A stretch of 64,000 nt of DNA from Rachicladosporium sp. CCFEE 5018. Lineage: Eukaryota > Ascomycota > Dothideomycetes > Cladosporiales > Cladosporiaceae. Under the pieces are notes generated by a model. The model was not told the DNA's origin, made no database searches, and saw nothing but the letters and a program-made list of their open reading frames with translations. The stretch lies in NCBI GenBank assembly GCA_002077045.2, contig KZ111154.1, positions 493,663 to 557,662 of the forward strand, written 5' to 3'. Below, one piece after another: positions 21,971 to 31,419 of the stretch (position 1 is its first letter; each line of letters begins with the position of its first letter). Position numbers and translations under genes: made by a program.

Positions 21971-23000
21971 CTACGCGCCCCCTACACCACTCTCCTCTGG
22001 CTTGTTCTGCACGAGCCGTACCAAATTTCGAAGCAGCACAACGATCGTCACCTTACCGATTGCGGGCACGTAGATTGATGCTCGCTCTTTGACGTCGGGG
22101 TCGAAGTTCTGTCGAGAACTAGTCAGTCGATCGTCGAGCGAGTGCGTCTCTAAAATGTGACCTCACCTTTTCGCTCGAAAAGTTGATACACACTGCACCT
22201 TCTCGTATCAGATTGGTCGGAATCTTGTAAGTCTCCCCTGGTACTCCACTGATTACTACATCGCTGATTGGCAGACATTGCTCCAGCCCCCAGCCCTCGA
22301 GATCTTTGGTCTCGTGCTTCTGTCGCCGAAGCCCGCTACCTCTGCTGAACTGCTGCACGCCAGTCACATCAACGCTATACACCTCTGCGCCATCGTTCGC
22401 CAGCAATGCTGCCAGTGGTCGACCAACGACCTCACTCCGATTGATGACGGTGATCCTCCGACCAAACAGCCGCTTGCCGTAGTCCAGAAAAGAGTTATAC
22501 ACATGCAAGTGCTCAAGTATCTTGATCACCGCAAGTGGAGTACATGGCAGGATGGACTTCTGCACGTTGAAAGGGGGATCCAGGAAGCGTATGTTTTGGT
22601 ACATATTGCTGATCAACTGCGGCGACAGCCCTTCGACATCCTTGTACATGCTCACAGTCCATTGCAGAGTGCGATCGCGTTCACTGCCGAAGACTGGATA
22701 GTAGACGATCACTCCGTCGATCTCGTCGCGGTGGTTTGCGGACCTGAGTTCGTCCTCGAGGTCCTCGCGCTCGACGTCGTGGAGAGTAAAATCGAACCCA
22801 TTCTCGCGGCAGGTTTTGCCGGTCCAGTCAGCGTACATGCGCGCTGCTGGGTCCTTGTTTGCGAGATAGCCATGGAGGTGAGGTTTGCGTGAGAGTTTCG
22901 CAAGATCGGTATGTACTTCCGAGGCGAGCGCTTTGGCGATCGAGGCTGCGAGGACGACTTTGCATGGGGGACTAACGCCGTTCACCATCGTCGAGTTCAT
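21971..23000 (-). CDS. MTD1: Mtd1, NAD-dependent methylenetetrahydrofolate dehydrogenase
   Basis: Exons 23000-22167 and 22108-21971 (intron 58 nt, phase 0) encode 323 residues. Mtd1 oxidises 5,10-methylene-THF to methenyl-THF with NAD+ in the cytosol, part of one-carbon metabolism. Recognisable blocks are the folate-site region DGVIVYYPVFGS, the KDVEGLSP loop, PCTPLAVIKILEH, and the Rossmann segment INRSEVVGRPLAALLANDGA followed by VYSVDV. Across the splice it reads INFSSEK-NFDPDVKERASIY and then VPAIGKVTIVVLLRNLVRL, as in yeast Mtd1. I chose ATG 23000 (MNSTMVNG); the frame extends upstream but without family similarity. Length fits the monofunctional NAD enzyme, not the trifunctional C1-THF synthase. 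Confidence 0.93.
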
Positions 23001-23330
23001 TTTGAGTACCGTTGTATGTTGGTTTCGTGGGTTGCAGCTGATCACAGACACAACGTCATGTCAGGATCCGTGACTCCATGCTTCACCACGTTGATGTTGC
23101 CCTACACATGTGGTCGCACGATATGTTGTGTTCGGTGATTCTTTGTCACAGATCAGCCAAAAATTGTCGATGCAGTCAACTTTTTGCAGCCAGTCGCTTC
23201 ACTGCCGGGTGGAGCCAAAGTGCCGATCCGGAGTTCCGCCGGCGCGCTAAGCCGTTTCCATTATCCGTGTTTCCATGAGACCACTAGATTGAAAGATTCC
23301 ATAATGATCCGTCGCGCATCAATATACAGC
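23001..23330. other. Intergenic spacer
   Basis: A 330-bp gap between two leftward genes; it should hold the MTD1 promoter. Nothing else was seen. Confidence 0.4.
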
Positions 23331-23792
23331 TCATCGACTCGAAGCCACCGTTTTCGCAGACTTCCTTGAGCTCATCCTCTTCAGACCGAATCGATTGCTC
23401 TTCCCTCCCTTGCCCTTATCTGCACTCTTCTCTTTCTCCCTCAGACTCTTCGCCTCCTCCTCCCTTTCATCAGCCTTCCGGCCCCAATAGTCCTTCCCGT
23501 GACTTGGCATGCCATAGCTGACCTTCCATTTCCATTCGTCATACCTGACAGTCTGCTGCTGCTCCAGCCCAGCCATCAAAGCGGTCCTGCGACGTTCGCA
23601 AGCTGGGCATAGCGACTCTAGTTTCCAGGACTGGTATGGGTGGGCTATGAAGCCGCAATTAGCGGAGCTGCTGGAGCTGGGCAAGATCGAGGCGTGCCGG
23701 CATTCGATGTTGGGATGCTGAGAGAAGTGGGAGTGTCCGCAGACGGTGTAGATGTAGAGTTTGTGGCAACACATCGTCACTGGGGCTGGCAT
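23331..23792 (-). CDS. Small hypothetical protein with an N-terminal Cys/His cluster
   Basis: A single open frame of 153 residues, no recognised family. The N-terminus has closely spaced Cys and His residues (MCCHKLYIYTVCGHSHF, then IECRHAS), a CGHS pattern I associate with many small uncharacterised filamentous-ascomycete proteins. It could bind a metal. A further pair (CPACERRR) lies near residue 62. The C-terminal half is strongly charged and helical (DEREEEAKSLREKEKSADKG) and ends with a basic tail. Two ATGs are possible (MPAPVT or MCCHKL, six codons apart). It lies between two other leftward genes. No function can be assigned. Confidence 0.5.
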   Translation of the reverse strand: MPAPVTMCCHKLYIYTVCGHSHFSQHPNIECRHASILPSSSSSANCGFIAHPYQSWKLESLCPACERRRTALMAGLEQQQTVRYDEWKWKVSYGMPSHGKDYWGRKADEREEEAKSLREKEKSADKGKGGKSNRFGLKRMSSRKSAKTVASSR

Positions 23793-24062
23793 GGCTCTTA
23801 GCTGGTGAGTTGTGTACTGCTGTCAGAATTGATGCGAATACTCACACGGAAGTTACAACTGCTTTGGGACGTTGCTTTGTCTATAGTGGAAGCATTGTTG
23901 GAATTGGAAGCTGAGGTGTGGTGCTTTCTCTTTGTCTCCTTCAACATCTCCTTCGACGCGTCGCTTCGACACCCACCCTGTTATATCCGACGGCGGTTCG
24001 AGCGCGCATCGCTACTCTTCCACGTAGGGGTTTGAGCGAGCCACTTCACGGCACTCTTCGTC

Positions 24063-25106
24063 TTACATCCACAAGAGAGGGCACATGCCATTCGAGGCAC
24101 GCCACGACTTCATCCATCTGTCCAGCATGCCCGGCGTGTCGAACCCCTCCAGAACCTCGCTACTACTCTTCATGCGCCATGCTCCTGCCACAAATTCATA
24201 CCGCTCCAGAGGGCCAGTCCCCTCAAAGTTTCGCAAATGCAAAGTGTCGAGCTGCGGGAAACGCACCCGCAAGTACAGCCAGTGGCACTTTGCATCCGAG
24301 GCCATAAATACTAGCCATGGTACACGACGGATGTGCTGAGCGAGATCGTTAAAGCATTTGTCGAATACTGTAAGATGCTTCACCTGCGGGATCGCTCGGC
24401 AGAAGAGATGGAAGGCGTCTTTGGTACCATTCAGATTCGTTCGCAGCTCAGCAAAGTACTCTTTCCTACGCATCGCTGGGATGGACTTGTTGGCGGGTAA
24501 TATCAGTTCCGAAAGCCTATGGCCAACGAGCATCTGAGGAGGGGCCAACATCAAGGCCACCGTGTCGAATCCAACGATCTCGAGCCGCTGAACATGTCCG
24601 AAGTGGTGGCCGATGTCCCTGAGAGCTTTCTGGACTCTTCTCTGGAGGTACTGCTTGCGGATGAATGTATCCAGGTCTTTCGGATCATCCCTCCAGGCTC
24701 CGTAGAGCGCAAAGAGAGTGATACCGACGTTGTGCCAAACCAGGTGTTTGGCCTCGTTGTAGATCTGCGTACAGGTTTGCAGCAGCGATAGCTGTTTTCG
24801 ACGCTTTCCAAGGGCTGTCTCCATCTTTCTTATTAGCGCACGCCTACGGTCATATCGCTGCGCCGTCCTCTGACGTACGAGCGGAAGATCGATGCCATCA
24901 GCGGTTTTGTCCAGGCAGAGTTCGTAAATCAAGTTGCGAATCTCGCTGGGGAGGTTCAGAAGATTTATCGACCTTTCGACCGTTGCAGCTTTAACGCTTT
25001 CCTGATCGACATCATTGCTGAGAACCTCGACTATACAAATCCTGGGATCTGCTAATCGTTCGCCGACAGGGAGGTCGAAGTCGAGCTGTTGGGAGTGTGG
25101 TGCCAA
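24063..25106 (-). CDS. 2EXR/F-box-like hypothetical protein, 5' end unresolved
   Basis: The open frame covers about 347 residues and includes the LLNLPSEIRNLIYELCL motif (about residues 48-65), typical of the 2EXR-like domain common in Dothideomycetes and related fungi. Other typical segments are LSLLQTCTQIYNEAKHLVW and a long C-terminal region with aromatic and charged residues. The first codon of the open frame at 25106 is TTG. There is no ATG between it and the upstream in-frame stop, and the next internal Met lies after the 2EXR motif. So either a short 5' exon exists, with an acceptor at ...cgcgtatag just upstream, or the gene has lost its start. Function is unknown. Confidence 0.55.
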   Translation of the reverse strand: MAPHSQQLDFDLPVGERLADPRICIVEVLSNDVDQESVKAATVERSINLLNLPSEIRNLIYELCLDKTADGIDLPLVRQRTAQRYDRRRALIRKMETALGKRRKQLSLLQTCTQIYNEAKHLVWHNVGITLFALYGAWRDDPKDLDTFIRKQYLQRRVQKALRDIGHHFGHVQRLEIVGFDTVALMLAPPQMLVGHRLSELILPANKSIPAMRRKEYFAELRTNLNGTKDAFHLFCRAIPQVKHLTVFDKCFNDLAQHIRRVPWLVFMASDAKCHWLYLRVRFPQLDTLHLRNFEGTGPLERYEFVAGAWRMKSSSEVLEGFDTPGMLDRWMKSWRASNGMCPLLWM

Positions 25107-26094
25107 CAGGAACTGTCTATACGCGAATTAGAAGTGTTAAACGGTAAAGAACACTTCGAGGAAGGTATGAAAGAGAGTAGGGATACATGTGACGCCTGCA
25201 GGTTGCAGTATCTGCCAGCACTCGTCGCTAGGACTTCACTGCCACGGGACTCTATGGGTCTTATACATTGTCGCGCATGCCGACAACCTTCGCGAAGGAA
25301 CAACTTCTAGGAACACGTCGAGCCACCGATAAGAAGCTTCCGGCGACAGCTACGATAACATACTCCTTTGCTGCATTCACATTCCACAGGGAGTCCGAGA
25401 ACACGCAGTGTGCAACCTGTTCACTTATGTGCCATCGAGTCCTGACGTTGACGTGATCAAAAGTGCTCGCGCTGCGATTTCATATTTCAACCACAGCTAC
25501 TACCGTGCTCTACGCGCAGCCATCGACGCATCGGATAGCCGAACGTCTGCGCAGTGTGTTGAGCTACATTGACGTCGCGAAGCTGCACGAGCTGCGGTCG
25601 TATATATCATGCTAGGGTACAGAGGGGAAAGGAGACCGCCACAATATTCCGTAGGATCGCTGTCAGGCTCCGATGTTCGTAACTTTGCGATCGTACTCTG
25701 TTGCTTTTGCGCGCCGAAGCCACAACCTCTATCGACATGTGACCTCGACCACTGATGTGCATGAGATGAGTTGAAAATCACTATATCCACACCTAGGTAG
25801 AACTCGACCTAAGAACATGTACCCAGATGGTTGTTTAGTTACGCCACTTATGATCTGCATGGTCAACGTCATGCAGCCATTGTACCTTATACCTCTAACC
25901 TCAAGAGTGACTTCATTAGCGATTCCATATCGTTGCAGATCCAATTCTTCATTATTCCACCAGTGCTTTCATACTTGATCGTCACACCTGCCTCGGATCG
26001 TTACAGCCAATCAACTACATAGCAACACCGCCCTCAGAAAACCTGTAATCTCGTGTTCGTAGCTTTCGATTATCTGAACCACAACGCAACGACG
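25107..26094. other. Intergenic region with no supported gene
   Basis: This 988-bp region lies between the 2EXR gene and the dienelactone-hydrolase-like gene. It may contain the missing first exon of the former in its left part. Otherwise it holds only short frames without recognisable features. Confidence 0.35.
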
Positions 26095-27490
26095 ATGGGA
26101 TCCATCAGTGAAGCTACAGAATCACTCCCAGCAACGAAGATCGAAGTCGTCGCAAATGGTATCTCCCTAGTTGACCCACTGTCGCGCAAAGGGACTGGAC
26201 CTGGCATCATTCTACTCGTATCGGAGTCTGGCATCAATGATAAATCGCAGCTCAGGATCGAGAATGGCATTCCCTCTGCAACAATGAAATGGGCCGAGGA
26301 AGGCTACTGCGTTGTGGAGGTCTCGCCGGAGGCATGGAATGCCAGCGTTGATCCGCTGGCAGCAGCGACCAATGCTCTGGCGACGGCCGACAAATGCCAA
26401 CCAAAAGAGACGATCGGCATCGTCTGTGAGCAGATCCTGGAGCAATTAGAATACCTGACGGTATAGGCTGATGCTTTGAAGGCTACGACTACGAGATTTG
26501 GAATCGCTTCGCGCCCTCCGCCTCCAAGATCCCGAGCCTCGCGGGCATAATTCTCTACACCACCTCGTCCGATCTCGCCTCCCTCTCCCCCTCACCAATC
26601 CCCATAGCCATCCATGCAGCCGGCGCCCCTGTCTCTCCCGCAACCGAACGTAGCAAGCGCGAGAAAGTCTACTCCTACGCCACAACGAGTTCTCACTTAT
26701 TCGCCACGCCCTTCCACCCAAAGTTCTCGTATGCTGATGAGGCAGTCTCGCATTCACGGAGTCTGACCTTCTTGAAGAAGGTCATGGACGGACCTTATTT
26801 TGATCTCGAGGCGATCTGGGACGAGCACACTATGTTTGAGTTCGCCGAAAGAAGCGTGGAGAAGACTATGGCGACGATGGTGCAGGAGCCTTATGTGAAT
26901 CATGTGCCCACTGTCTGTTGACTTACTTGCTTCTCAGGTGACTCGATATGCTGACATGATGTAGCTGACTGGCGGCATCGGTCGTGAGAACTTGACAGCG
27001 TTCTATCGAGACCATTTCATCTTCTCGAACCCAGCGGATACGGAGCTCGAGCTCATCTCTCGGACTGTCGGGATCGATCGTGTGGTTGATGAGTTCATCT
27101 TCAAGTTCACGCATGATACCGTGGTTGACTGGCTGTGAGTGGCCTAGGCTGAGACTTATTCGCTTGCACCAAAGTGCTGACGAACTTCATAGCTTCCCTG
27201 GCATCCCGCCAACTGGCCACAAAGTCGCCATCCCCATGATGGCAGTGGTAAACATCCGAGGCGATCGATTGTACCATGAGCACATCTCGTGGGACCAGGC
27301 TACTGCCCTTGCACAGCTTGGTCTGTTACCAACGCATCCGTCTTATAGCCAAGCGGTGGCAAAGAATAGCGTGAACGGCACGAACGGCACGACGAACGGT
27401 CATGCAAACCTCAAGCTACCGATAGCTGGCGTGGCGACAGCGGAGAAGATGCGAGACAAGAATAGTGTGCCGTCGAATTTGATGTTTTGA
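26095..27490 (+). CDS. Dienelactone-hydrolase-like protein with a C-terminal NTF2/SnoaL-like domain
   Basis: Four exons, 26095-26425, 26482-26912, 26965-27134 and 27193-27490 (introns 56, 52 and 58 nt), encode 409 residues. Splicing removes the in-frame stop after EYLTV and gives ETIGIVCYDYEIWN. The N-terminal half resembles the alpha/beta-hydrolase fold of carboxymethylenebutenolidases. The C-terminal third (TGGIGRENLTAFYRDHF, DTELELISRTVGIDRVVDEF, PGIPPTGHKVAIPMMAVVNI, IRGDRLYHEHISWDQA, AEKMRDKNSVPSN) is the NTF2-like module found fused to it in fungi. The usual nucleophile elbow G-x-C-x-G is not seen; the corresponding strand reads VCYDYE. Hydrolase activity is therefore doubtful. Its stop lies 47 bp from the MFS gene's stop. 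Confidence 0.78.
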
Positions 27491-27537
27491 TCGATGTATA
27501 GCCTGTGATTTGTACATAGCCTTCGCCTACTGCAATC

Positions 27538-29295
27538 TTACTCGACGACCTCATTTTCTGCTTCAGCCAGACTATCGGACTCTGTCGCTGTGCCAGTCTC
27601 AGCTTCGACGCCTTTCCTCCAGCCTGTACTTGCCTGCACGAGGATCATTAGTGCCGCTAGACCGGCGCCGCACAGGAATAGCTTTCTCAGAGCGGCCTCG
27701 TATGCGGTGACGGCGATTTGTCGCTCGACCCCATGCAGCTGTCCGACAAGCGCTGGTGAGCCGAGTAGCCGTCTGATCAGGTCATCGTTCCTGATACCCT
27801 GCTCAGCAAATTGCCTAGACAGTGAATCGTGCAGCGTCCTCGTAAAAAGCCCGCCTCCTATGGCAGAGCCAAAGGATCCAGAGAAGCCACGAAACGTCGC
27901 CAGCAGGGAAGTCGCAACGTAGTGCGTGCTCTTTGGCGTCAAATGCAGTAGATGTGCCAAATTGTAGTTCAGCGCTGCTCCGGTAGCTGCGCCACAGAGC
28001 AACACATCGAGTATGAAGAGCGCCATGCTCGAGCTGTGATTCGCCAACACTGCGAGAAGTATGAGCGTTGGCGGAAAGATGGCATACACGACTAGCGTGG
28101 GTATGTAGAATGAGCCTTGACGTCGGATGTGTAGCCAGCCTACCAGCAGACTACCAAGGGCAAAGCCGCCATTTGTGGGTACGAGTATCGCGCCAGCTGT
28201 TGCCGGTGACCATTGTCGTACCGCGATGGCGTACGTAGGGGTGTAGAACAGGACTGTCCAGCGAGCCATCATGTAGCCTACCGTCGCGAGACAGGTGAAA
28301 AGCAGACCACGGGACTTGAGGAGGGTGATCGGGATGATTGGATCGCGGGCGAGGTAGAGCTCGTTGAGGATGAAGGTTGTGAGCGCAACAGGCGATAGGA
28401 GCAGAGGAAGCAGAGGGATTTGCTTCGAGGAGCCCAGACTGTACAGACAAAGTGTGATGGAGGTCGTGAGGGTCAGTGCGCCGAAGTAGTCGAGCTGTGA
28501 CAGACTATGAAGTAGAGTGGTTGTATTCGCTTTGCCGCCTGACGTGAAGCTGGCGGGTATGCTGAACAGGATACAAGTACCGCCTATGAGTGCGATGGGT
28601 GCTTGTCCGAGGAACAGCCACCGCCAGCCAGTATACGGTAGCAGGGCACCGGCCAAAGTTGCACCCGCAGCCACACCAATCGTGAAGCCAGTGTTGAGCA
28701 TGCCGATCGCCAGCCCACGACGCTTCGAACCGGTGAGCTCAAGCACAATGATTATCGAGACCGTAAAGATGCCTGCTGCACCGATGCCAGCGAAGATGCG
28801 TCCAACGATGAAGTCTCGAAAGCCAGTAGCTAGTCCAGATATCACCACGCCGATGGCGAGCATGACTGAAGATGCAAAGATCGTAATGCGAGGCGTGAAG
28901 ACTGCTGCGAACTTGCCATTGAGCGGACCTAACGCGCTCATGGCGATCAGATACGCTGAGGTGAACCATGACGTGAGTTCGAACGCGTCCAGGTCGGACG
29001 CAATGGCCGACTGCGTCGTTGTGAGGATTGAGATATTTGTCGCTTGCAGGAGGATAAGGCCGCCTAGCCCGATGGTGCTGAGTACGCCTCTTCCTAGAGA
29101 GAGCGACTGGTTCGCCGCGACATTGCTCTCGATGCGGTCGACTTTGCCACCATCGTGCCTGTTGCCATTGGCTGGTCTCCCAGAGTCGGTCGCCGAATGG
29201 GTCTCGATGGATCCCTTTGCGCTCGATGACTCGGATGAGAGTAGAGGTGTTTGCTCAGTCGTGGCTGCTTGCCGTTCGAGACCGTCCCGTGGCAT
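27538..29295 (-). CDS. MFS transporter of the DHA2 (14-TM) type, vacuolar basic amino acid permease-like
   Basis: A single exon of 585 residues from ATG 29295; the open frame extends 39 codons further but begins at GTG. Fourteen hydrophobic segments follow a hydrophilic N-terminus of about 85 residues. The first loop shows the DHA2-like TSWFTSAYLIAMSALGPLNG. Motif A is degenerate (PLNGKFAAVFTPR instead of P.yGk.sD.fGRk), lacking its aspartate and final basic pair. A dileucine-type signal (EQTPLL) near residue 14 is the sort found in Fnx/Vba vacuolar carriers and supports vacuolar-membrane sorting. The substrate could be basic amino acids or a xenobiotic; the sequence does not decide. It converges on the hydrolase-like gene, with no biosynthetic core enzyme nearby. 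Confidence 0.8.
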   Translation of the reverse strand: MPRDGLERQAATTEQTPLLSSESSSAKGSIETHSATDSGRPANGNRHDGGKVDRIESNVAANQSLSLGRGVLSTIGLGGLILLQATNISILTTTQSAIASDLDAFELTSWFTSAYLIAMSALGPLNGKFAAVFTPRITIFASSVMLAIGVVISGLATGFRDFIVGRIFAGIGAAGIFTVSIIIVLELTGSKRRGLAIGMLNTGFTIGVAAGATLAGALLPYTGWRWLFLGQAPIALIGGTCILFSIPASFTSGGKANTTTLLHSLSQLDYFGALTLTTSITLCLYSLGSSKQIPLLPLLLSPVALTTFILNELYLARDPIIPITLLKSRGLLFTCLATVGYMMARWTVLFYTPTYAIAVRQWSPATAGAILVPTNGGFALGSLLVGWLHIRRQGSFYIPTLVVYAIFPPTLILLAVLANHSSSMALFILDVLLCGAATGAALNYNLAHLLHLTPKSTHYVATSLLATFRGFSGSFGSAIGGGLFTRTLHDSLSRQFAEQGIRNDDLIRRLLGSPALVGQLHGVERQIAVTAYEAALRKLFLCGAGLAALMILVQASTGWRKGVEAETGTATESDSLAEAENEVVE

Positions 29296-29782
29296 CGACA
29301 CAGGCCCTTGATCCTTTTCACGCGCTGTTCCCGACAATGCTCGTCCCGATTCGCCACTCGACGTGACTGCCTGTGGATTCTGATTCGAATCTGCAGATTG
29401 ATCAGCTGTCACTATAGAATGGCTATTGCTACAGTCGTGTATTGCATGCAGTATTCATATACTGTGACGAAAGGATGATTGTTGGAATGGAGATTGCATT
29501 GTCCCATGCATAAACCTGACAACGCTGACAAACGGCAAGTCCGACTTGCCCGATAGGGCGTCACGAACTCCGGCCGCGGGCAAAACAGTATGAATGACAA
29601 GTATGATGGCCACAGCAGCTATCGCGCGGATCCTGGCCAGTCTAGGAAGGGCGATTGATCACAAGCATGCACGCGAATCGCATACATCTGCTTAGTCGGT
29701 ATGTACGTGCTCTCAGATTAGTCCTCCAAGGGTATCTGCCCACCCAACGCCTCGCTTGCCCAAAGACACTTCCAAAATCCCA
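29296..29782. other. Intergenic region between MFS gene start and TFG2 stop
   Basis: A 487-bp region that should hold the MFS promoter and the TFG2 3' UTR. Nothing else was recognised. Confidence 0.4.
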
Positions 29783-30883
29783 TCAATCCATCTTCACGTC
29801 CTCCATCTCCCCAAAGTCGTCCTCATCGTCCGACTCCGCCCCAGTGCCCTCAGTGTCCCCCGCACTTTCCACCTTCGCAACTTCATCCTTCGGCACCAGC
29901 CCCTCCTCGCCCTTGATCTCAAGCAGCGAAGCATACTGCGGCTTCAGCGTATAGGTCATAGCGAAGTCTCCACTCCGGATGAGTACTCCAATCTCCTCCA
30001 GCTTGGCCTTAATAAATGCCTCGGGCTGCTTCAGTTCCTGTCTCAGCGCCTTGAACGGCCAGTGCGTGTAGCGAGCGAAGCAGCGGTAGAGTGCATCGAG
30101 GAGTTCGGACTCGGTCATGCGGACAAACTTCTCCTTCTGGTTCTTCTTGGAGCGTTTGTTGAGAGGTTTGGAGGTTGTGGTGAAGGTGCTGAAGAGGCCG
30201 TGTTGTCGGCCGGGCTGGAGCTCGCGTTGAATACCTAGAGTCAAGGTGGTCCGGATTTGGTTTTGCATGGGTTTTGTGAGAGCGCGATCTATGTATTTGT
30301 GATAGGAGGCGTCTTGTATGGGAATGATGCTTGTCTCGGACGCTATTTGAGCGGCGAGGACGGTCTGCTTTGGGATGACTGATCGATAGCCGTTATGCTT
30401 CTTGAATGGCTCACTTGGGCCGTTGTTGTATCGGTCGTACTTGTTGACGCCTGCGGACTTGGGACCCAGGCGGCGATTGCGGCCGAAACCTTGGTTTCTG
30501 TGCCCAGGAAGGTCCTTCTCGCCGAACACAACAGAGTTGTTATATCCATGTACGTCTGATATTTTGACATTGTAGGCTTGAGGTTGCTCTGACGTCTCCT
30601 CTAGCTCCGGGTTCAGATGTAGTTCTGCTTCTTCACCCGGCGCGCCGCCCTCGTTCTTCCAGATCTTGATTTGTCCAATCTTGATCCTGTCGCCTGGTAA
30701 TGCATCCTTGTACAGAGTGTTCCATTGTTGCCAAAGATCGACGGGGATTTTCGTGAGCCAGCTTTGGCCGGGGTTCGAGGGAATCTGGAGGGTCTGATCT
30801 TCTTCAAAATCATCAAGATCGCCCAGTGGCTTGCTCTCCGCTTCGTCGATCTTGATCTCGGGCTTGATCGCAAGTTCGGCCAT
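29783..30883 (-). CDS. TFG2: TFIIF beta subunit (Tfg2/RAP30)
   Basis: A single exon of 366 residues. TFIIF beta escorts RNA polymerase II to the promoter and shapes the initiation complex. The N-terminal dimerisation region shows WLTKIPVDLWQQW. A middle region carries LTLGIQRELQPG and a basic NKRSKKNQKEKFVRM linker. The C-terminal winged helix is typical: ESELLDALYRCFARYTHWPF, KALRQELKQPEAFIKAKLEE and FAMTYTLKPQY. An acidic tail (AESDDEDDFGEMEDVKMD) follows. Length is usual for fungi. It is divergent from CSN4 across 536 bp. Confidence 0.93.
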   Translation of the reverse strand: MAELAIKPEIKIDEAESKPLGDLDDFEEDQTLQIPSNPGQSWLTKIPVDLWQQWNTLYKDALPGDRIKIGQIKIWKNEGGAPGEEAELHLNPELEETSEQPQAYNVKISDVHGYNNSVVFGEKDLPGHRNQGFGRNRRLGPKSAGVNKYDRYNNGPSEPFKKHNGYRSVIPKQTVLAAQIASETSIIPIQDASYHKYIDRALTKPMQNQIRTTLTLGIQRELQPGRQHGLFSTFTTTSKPLNKRSKKNQKEKFVRMTESELLDALYRCFARYTHWPFKALRQELKQPEAFIKAKLEEIGVLIRSGDFAMTYTLKPQYASLLEIKGEEGLVPKDEVAKVESAGDTEGTGAESDDEDDFGEMEDVKMD

Positions 30884-31419
30884 GACTGCGCGCTCCCAGA
30901 AGAGATACTCTCTCTGTCGTTCTCAAGGGCTACCAGGGGTCCTGTCGCATCGCCAGTCGCGTGTGATCGAGCGATGTGGTCACGGTGAGATGCCTCGCGG
31001 TGCAGTTGCGATACGTGATGGCGAGGATAAGAAGAGTTTCGGTGACTGCAGAAAGAACGACGGTCGCGCTTGCTTCTCCATTTCACGTGGAGTGAATCAT
31101 CGTATCGCGTGGTTGACATGTGAAGGTCCTAAGCTCTGACCACTGTGCATATGAGCGCCACATATGGGTGGACATCAACTACGAAACGGCAAACAACGAA
31201 CGAACAATGTTCTTCTCTTTCTACAGTTGAGCATAACTACAGAGCGCGTGTCGCGATCCCATCGCACGACCTGAGGTCGGCAACGAGTGCTATTCGAACA
31301 TTGGCTCGCTCACTCGGAACTCGCCATCTAGACCTCGAGCGCAGCGAGGCAGTCCAACCCAACAGATTGAAAACGGACTAAAAGCTTCCAAATCTGCGAC
31401 CTCGGTCGTTGTCCTCAGT
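30884..31419. promoter_or_regulatory. Bidirectional upstream region TFG2 / CSN4
   Basis: A 536-bp head-to-head spacer with no supported exon. No strong core-promoter element was recognised on either strand. Confidence 0.4.

Noticed and set aside
26095..29295. Hydrolase-like gene plus MFS transporter as a secondary-metabolite cluster
   Set aside because: No polyketide synthase, peptide synthetase, terpene synthase or regulator nearby; convergent proximity alone is weak.
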